From Nocardia asteroides (lineage in GTDB: Bacteria > Actinomycetota > Actinomycetes > Mycobacteriales > Mycobacteriaceae): DNA of 64,000 nt. The stretch covers positions 3,658,001-3,722,000 of the forward strand of contig CP082844.1 of assembly GCA_019930625.1 (NCBI GenBank), written 5' to 3'. The notes below the pieces were generated by a model. The model searched no databases. It was not told where the DNA came from and saw only the letters and a list, made by a program, of their open reading frames with translations. Made by a program: the position numbers and the translations under genes. Below, in pieces: positions 60,272 through 64,000 of this stretch. Every line of letters begins with the position of its first letter. Position 1 is the stretch's first letter.

Positions 60272-61519
60272 ATGAACCGAGAAGATCGCGCCTGGACGCG
60301 ACGGCTGGACGCGCGGACCTGGTTCGACCTCGGCACGGTGCTGCTCGCGCTGATCTGGTACACGGTGGCTTGGCCCACCCTGCATCTGACCCACGCGGTG
60401 CCCGCCGCGGCACAGCCGTTCATCGCGGCGCTGGCCGCGTTCCCGGTGCTGCTGGTGCGGATCAACCCGGCGTTGGGCTGGGCCATCTCGGCGGGTTCCG
60501 GGCTGGTGATCGCGCTGGCTATCCCACATCAACCGAACAACGACCTGCCGTTCCAGGTCGTGCACGTGCTGAGCCTGCTGGTGCTGCTGTTCGCGGTGGC
60601 GCTGCGCGCGCCGGGACAGATCGTGGCGGTGGCCTGGGGTGCGACGGCGCTGCTGTTCGCGGCCACCATGCCCGGTGAAGGAGAGGCGTTGGCGAGCGCC
60701 GCGTGGGGCTGGCCGGTCGCGCTGGCGGCGCTGGTGCTGTTCGGGCTGCTCGTGCGCTGGCTGGCGCTGTCGCGTCGACAGCTGGTGCGCCAGGAAGAGG
60801 AGAACGAACTCGAGCGGGCCCGCCGGGCCATCCTGGAGGAGAAGGCGCGCATCGCTCGCGACCTGCACGACGTGGTCGCCCATCACATGTCCCTGGTGGT
60901 AGTGCAGGCGCAGACCGCGCCGTACCGCGTCGAGGGGGTCACCCCGGCCGCTCGCGCCGAGTTCGAGTCCATCGGCGCCACGGCGCGCGAAGCGCTCAAC
61001 GAGATCCGCGGCATGCTGGGCGTCCTGCGTAGCGACGGCCAGTTGCCCGAGCACGCGCCCCAGCCGAAGGCGGCCGATGTCATCGGCCTGTTCGAGGGCG
61101 CGCGGCGGGCCGGTGTCCGCATCGAGTGGACCGTCGACGGCTCGCTGGACACGATCCCGGAGACCACCGGCCTCGCCCTCTACCGCATCGCCCAGGAATC
61201 GCTGTCCAACGCGTCCCGGCACGCACCCGGCTCCCCTGTCGAAGTGCGCATCGCGCGCGGTGCGGATCTGCTGCTCAGCGTCGAGAACGAGCCGGGAGCC
61301 ACCCCTGCCCGGCCGGTCGGCAACGGCGGACACGGCATCGCGGGTATGCAGGCCCGAGCGCTCGCCGTCGGCGGCGAGGTCACGGCGGGCCCGCGCGACG
61401 ACGGTGGCTTCCACGTCCACGCGCGCTTCCCGCTCACCGCGCCCGACAGCGTCGCGGAACTCGTCGGGGCGGCCGCATCCGTGCCCGCCGAACCGGCACC
61501 TCGAGTCCCGAACCCCTGA
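60272..61519 (+). CDS. Sensor histidine kinase (HisKA_3 / NarX-DesK type)
   Basis: A 415-residue membrane kinase. Residues 10-175 contain about five or six transmembrane helices without a large external sensor loop. The phosphoacceptor region is RIARDLHDVVAHHMSLVVVQ (His near 199), the HisKA_3 type; the ATP site has ALYRIAQESLSNASRHAP near 295 and NGGHGIAGMQARA near 350. Pairs with the response regulator 78 bp downstream. Signal not known. The ATG lies 11 bases after CCTAGTGTCATAGG, a possible promoter element. Confidence 0.92.
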   Translation: MNREDRAWTRRLDARTWFDLGTVLLALIWYTVAWPTLHLTHAVPAAAQPFIAALAAFPVLLVRINPALGWAISAGSGLVIALAIPHQPNNDLPFQVVHVLSLLVLLFAVALRAPGQIVAVAWGATALLFAATMPGEGEALASAAWGWPVALAALVLFGLLVRWLALSRRQLVRQEEENELERARRAILEEKARIARDLHDVVAHHMSLVVVQAQTAPYRVEGVTPAARAEFESIGATAREALNEIRGMLGVLRSDGQLPEHAPQPKAADVIGLFEGARRAGVRIEWTVDGSLDTIPETTGLALYRIAQESLSNASRHAPGSPVEVRIARGADLLLSVENEPGATPARPVGNGGHGIAGMQARALAVGGEVTAGPRDDGGFHVHARFPLTAPDSVAELVGAAASVPAEPAPRVPNP

Positions 61520-61597
61520 CGGCGCAGGTTCCGCACACGGCGGCCGCGGGAGATACGGGCGCAGCGCGAGCACGCGCTGGGCAATTATGGTGAGCGG

Positions 61598-62263
61598 GTG
61601 TCAATTACCGTGTTGATCGCCGACGACCAGGCGATGGTCCGTCAGGGTTTCGGGGCGCTGCTCGCGGCCCAGCCGGATATCAGCGTTGTGGGCGACGCGG
61701 CGGACGGAAAAGTCGCGGTGGCAGAGGCGAAGCGGCTGCGCCCGGATGTCGTGCTGATGGATGTGCGCATGCCGGAGATGAACGGGCTGGACGCGGCCCG
61801 CGCCATCCTGGCCGCCGGGTTCGACCCGCCGGTCCGCGTGCTGATGCTCACCACCTTCGACATCGACGACTACGTCTACGAGGCGCTGAGCCTCGGCGCC
61901 AGCGGTTTCCTGCTCAAGGACGCGCCCGCCGAGGAATTGGTGCGCGCGGTGCGGGTGGTCGCAGACGGTCAGGCGCTGCTCGCGCCGACGGTCACGCGCA
62001 GGCTCATCGCCGACGTCACCCGCCGCCGCAGCGCCGCCCGCGCCAAGCCGGCGCCGCAGCTGTCCGCGCTGACTCCCCGCGAGCGGGAAGTGCTCGAACT
62101 GATCGCGAAAGGCATGTCGAACAGCGAGATCGCCGAAAGCCTCTTCGTGGCCGAACAGACCGTGAAAACCCATGTCTCCAAGGTCTTCTCCAAGCTCAAT
62201 CTGCGCGATCGAGCCCAGGCGGTGGTCTTGGCCTACGAGACCGGCCTGGTCACGCCGGGCTGA
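61598..62263 (+). CDS. Two-component response regulator, NarL/LuxR type
   Basis: A 221-residue regulator. Receiver domain: LIADDQAMVRQGF near residue 6, phospho-Asp in VVLMDVRMPEMNG near 54, Lys in FLLKDAPAEEL near 105. LuxR DNA-binding domain: LTPREREVLELIAKGMSNSEIAESLFVAEQTVKTHVSKVFSKL near 157. Acts with the upstream kinase. Its stop is six bases from the stop of the convergent hydrolase gene. Confidence 0.94.
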   Translation: MSITVLIADDQAMVRQGFGALLAAQPDISVVGDAADGKVAVAEAKRLRPDVVLMDVRMPEMNGLDAARAILAAGFDPPVRVLMLTTFDIDDYVYEALSLGASGFLLKDAPAEELVRAVRVVADGQALLAPTVTRRLIADVTRRRSAARAKPAPQLSALTPREREVLELIAKGMSNSEIAESLFVAEQTVKTHVSKVFSKLNLRDRAQAVVLAYETGLVTPG

Positions 62264-62269
62264 TCCGGC

Positions 62270-63172
62270 TCACAGTGGCGCGCAGGAGCCGCCGCGCAGT
62301 TCGTCCAGATGACGCCCGAGCAGCTGCGCCATCCGGCTCAGGATGGCGGTGGAGTCCTCGAAGGTACCGGAATCGGCCTGCGCCGCGAGCGCCACGGCGA
62401 TCATGCCGGACCGGACCGGCACCAGCCCGAACTGGCGGACGGTGTAGACGCCGGTCTCGTCGTCCGGGCCCCAGCCGCCCTTGAAAGCGGTGCCCTCGAG
62501 CACGCCCAGACCCCACGCCTGTTCGGGTGTGATCTCCGTCATCAGCTCGGTGACGTGGAACGATTCGGGCAGGCACGGCAGCTGGGAGGCGAAGCGGACC
62601 TGATTGGCCAGTGTCCATTCGGTGCCGCCGAAGGAGGTGTAGTCCAGTGTGGTGCGCGGGCCCGCCACACCGGTCGTGGCGTCGCCCGCCTCATCGATCA
62701 CGTCCTGGACCGCCTTGGCCGCTTCCAGCCCGTCGCCGAGCGACTGCCACAGCGCCTCGGCGGCGTCGTTGTCCGACCAGGTGATGGCGGCCTCCACCTC
62801 GTGGCGGATCTCCTCCTGGGAATCGTGACGCAGCGCCGCGATCGCGAGCGGCACCTTCATGGTGGACCACGCGATGCCGCTGACCCAGTCGCCGAAGACG
62901 GTCATCCGGCCACCGCCCACGGGCATGATGGCCATGCCGACCTGTCCGCCCAGCCGCGGTTGCAACTGGGTGAAGTCCGCGGCCAGCGAGTCGGGAACGG
63001 ACACCGTGAGGTTCGGCCGCCAGGCTCCCACGGTGTCGACGACCACCGGCGGCGCTTCGGTGGCGGTGCGCTCGCCGGGAAACAGCGCGCACGAGGTCAG
63101 TGTGAGCAGCACCACCATCGCCACGGCGCGTAGCCCCGAACGACGCGTCGAAGCGGATCTCGTCGACCTCAC
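62270..63172 (-). CDS. Beta-lactamase-fold serine hydrolase lipoprotein
   Basis: A 300-residue exported protein from GTG 63172 (GGGGAGGA 7 bases upstream; GTG 63175 also possible). Signal with lipobox TLTSC, Cys near 27. Motifs of class A beta-lactamases: SxxK in IAWSTMKVPLAIAAL near 102, SDN in AAITWSDNDAAEAL near 129, and a KTG-like KGGWGPDDETG near 230. The Omega-loop glutamate of true class A enzymes is not obvious. Penicillin-binding or beta-lactamase-like peptidase; resistance function not inferred. Confidence 0.8.
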   Translation of the reverse strand: MRSTRSASTRRSGLRAVAMVVLLTLTSCALFPGERTATEAPPVVVDTVGAWRPNLTVSVPDSLAADFTQLQPRLGGQVGMAIMPVGGGRMTVFGDWVSGIAWSTMKVPLAIAALRHDSQEEIRHEVEAAITWSDNDAAEALWQSLGDGLEAAKAVQDVIDEAGDATTGVAGPRTTLDYTSFGGTEWTLANQVRFASQLPCLPESFHVTELMTEITPEQAWGLGVLEGTAFKGGWGPDDETGVYTVRQFGLVPVRSGMIAVALAAQADSGTFEDSTAILSRMAQLLGRHLDELRGGSCAPL

Positions 63173-63438
63173 CACCGAGTCCTCCCCACCACCAGTGGCG
63201 CGTCGCGCTGTTCTTCGGCGGTGCAAAATAGCTCATCGGGCTCGTCCGGTCGGTGACCGGACGAGAGACATCGCCGCGGCACGCGACGGTGTCGCCGGCA
63301 CGATATCTCGGACATAGTTTTGCGGATCTTCCCGGAGAATTCGAAACCCCGTGGCCACGGGGTCACCCGGTAGGCTCCGTGATCGATAGGAAAGCGCCCG
63401 GACGTGATGTCCGGTCGCCGCGGTCACCTGAAGGGGGC

Positions 63439-64000
63439 GTGTTGCTCGACAGCGGTGCGGTGTTCGCCGGGTTCACCATAGAGAAGCTGCTCGGCCAGGG
63501 CGGCATGGGGTCGGTGTATCTCGCCCGTCACCCCAGACTGCCGCGGCAGACCGCGCTCAAGCTGCTCAACCGGGAGCTGTTCACCGACGTGGAGGTCCGC
63601 GCCCGGTTCGAGCGGGAGGCGGACCTGGCGGCCCAGTTGGACCATCCGAACATCGTCGCGGTGTACGACCGCGGCGCCGAGGACGAACAACTGTGGATCT
63701 CCATGCAGTACGTCGACGGCATCGACGCGGCGACGGTGAATCCGCAGAGCCTGCCGCCGGATCGCGCCGTGCAGATCATCGAGGGCGTCGCGGCCGCACT
63801 GGATTACGCGCACGGGATGGGAGTGCTGCACCGGGACGTCAAGCCCGCGAACATCATGCTGGCCCGCGCGATGGGCGGCCATGGCGAGCGGGTCTTCCTC
63901 ACCGATTTCGGCATCGCCCGCCTGCGCGAGGATTCCACCCATCTGACCCAGACCGGCATGTTCACCGCGACGCTGGCCTACGCCTCGCCGGAGCAGATGA
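63439..64000 (+). CDS. Serine/threonine protein kinase, N-terminal part (cut by window)
   Basis: The first 187 residues of a Pkn-type kinase. P-loop [15 protein letters not shown] near residue 18, ATP Lys in TALKLL near 42, Glu in [15 protein letters not shown] near 64, catalytic loop [13 protein letters not shown] near 130, DFGIARL near 157 and the APE-equivalent YASPEQM at the edge. Starts GTG 63439, or TTG 63442, just after AAGGGGG. The rest, likely a membrane helix and sensor domain, lies beyond position 64,000. Confidence 0.93.
   Translation, partial: MLLDSGAVFAGFTIEKLLGQGGMGSVYLARHPRLPRQTALKLLNRELFTDVEVRARFEREADLAAQLDHPNIVAVYDRGAEDEQLWISMQYVDGIDAATVNPQSLPPDRAVQIIEGVAAALDYAHGMGVLHRDVKPANIMLARAMGGHGERVFLTDFGIARLREDSTHLTQTGMFTATLAYASPEQM

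Overview
The window is high-GC actinobacterial DNA. From about 13.6 kb to 57.3 kb it carries, in mirrored orientation, nearly the same gene order I remember for Mycobacterium tuberculosis Rv3011c-Rv3044: fecB, ctaD, serB2, ABC ATPase, Nudix, echA17, two methyltransferase-like genes, PQQ lipoprotein, acyltransferase, the methylglucose lipopolysaccharide (MGLP) genes, etfBA, two acyltransferases, iscS, mnmA, ligA, ACT protein, gatCA. The organism is therefore one of the Mycobacteriales. The accessory genes (an EntF-like siderophore-type NRPS, no PE/PPE or ESX genes between ligA and mnmA) point to Nocardia or a close relative. The genus is an inference.

Region by region. 1-12,854 (minus strand): one giant three-module NRPS gene, C-A-T-E-C-A-T-C-A-T-E-TE, running off the left edge inside the thioesterase. 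13,053-13,514: a free-standing N-terminal piece of an adenylation domain, separated from the NRPS by a perfect hairpin. 13,653-15,597: FecB-type siderophore-binding lipoprotein and a two-domain VOC protein. 15,903-25,466 (plus): ctaD, serB, a chagasin-type inhibitor, a PTH2-like protein, ABC ATPase, Nudix hydrolase, enoyl-CoA hydratase-like protein and two methyltransferase-like proteins. 25,493-32,691: secreted proteins, a LbH acyltransferase, DUF1697 and the MGLP operon (methyltransferase, GH57 branching enzyme, GT4 glycosyltransferase). 32,959-34,739: etfBA.

34,760-37,082 is an apparent insertion or rearrangement. It has a lower-GC DUF4365 (PD-(D/E)xK-like) gene overlapping an unknown 384-residue gene, then a 30-bp duplicate of an internal etfA segment, then the 3' remnant of a methionine-synthase-like gene cut exactly at that repeat. 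37,171-41,573: LysR regulator, type II NADH dehydrogenase, and the Rv3027c/Rv3026c acyltransferase pair. 41,710-42,090: a His-rich secreted protein. 42,353-48,152: iscS, mnmA, a MetE-like gene and ligA. 48,427-54,578 is accessory: a secreted protein, a TetR-Uma2 fusion facing a membrane protein/DoxX pair, a methyltransferase, a lone AAA ATPase, a small membrane protein and a GNAT. 54,542-57,291: ACT protein and gatCA. 57,422-64,000: SRPBCC protein, a coupled PLA2-like/alpha-beta hydrolase pair, a NarL-type two-component system, a beta-lactamase-fold lipoprotein and the start of a Ser/Thr kinase.

How they work together: the NRPS, the adenylation fragment and FecB plausibly form a peptide-siderophore synthesis/uptake locus grafted beside ctaD. 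IscS feeds MnmA for tRNA thiolation, GatCA amidates mischarged tRNAs, and EtfBA passes acyl-CoA dehydrogenase electrons into a chain that includes Ndh and CtaD. The most novel items are the adenylation fragment with its hairpin, the 33-bp tandem repeats inside a condensation domain, the DUF4365 pair with its att-like repeat, and the TetR-Uma2 fusion with two operator-like sites.
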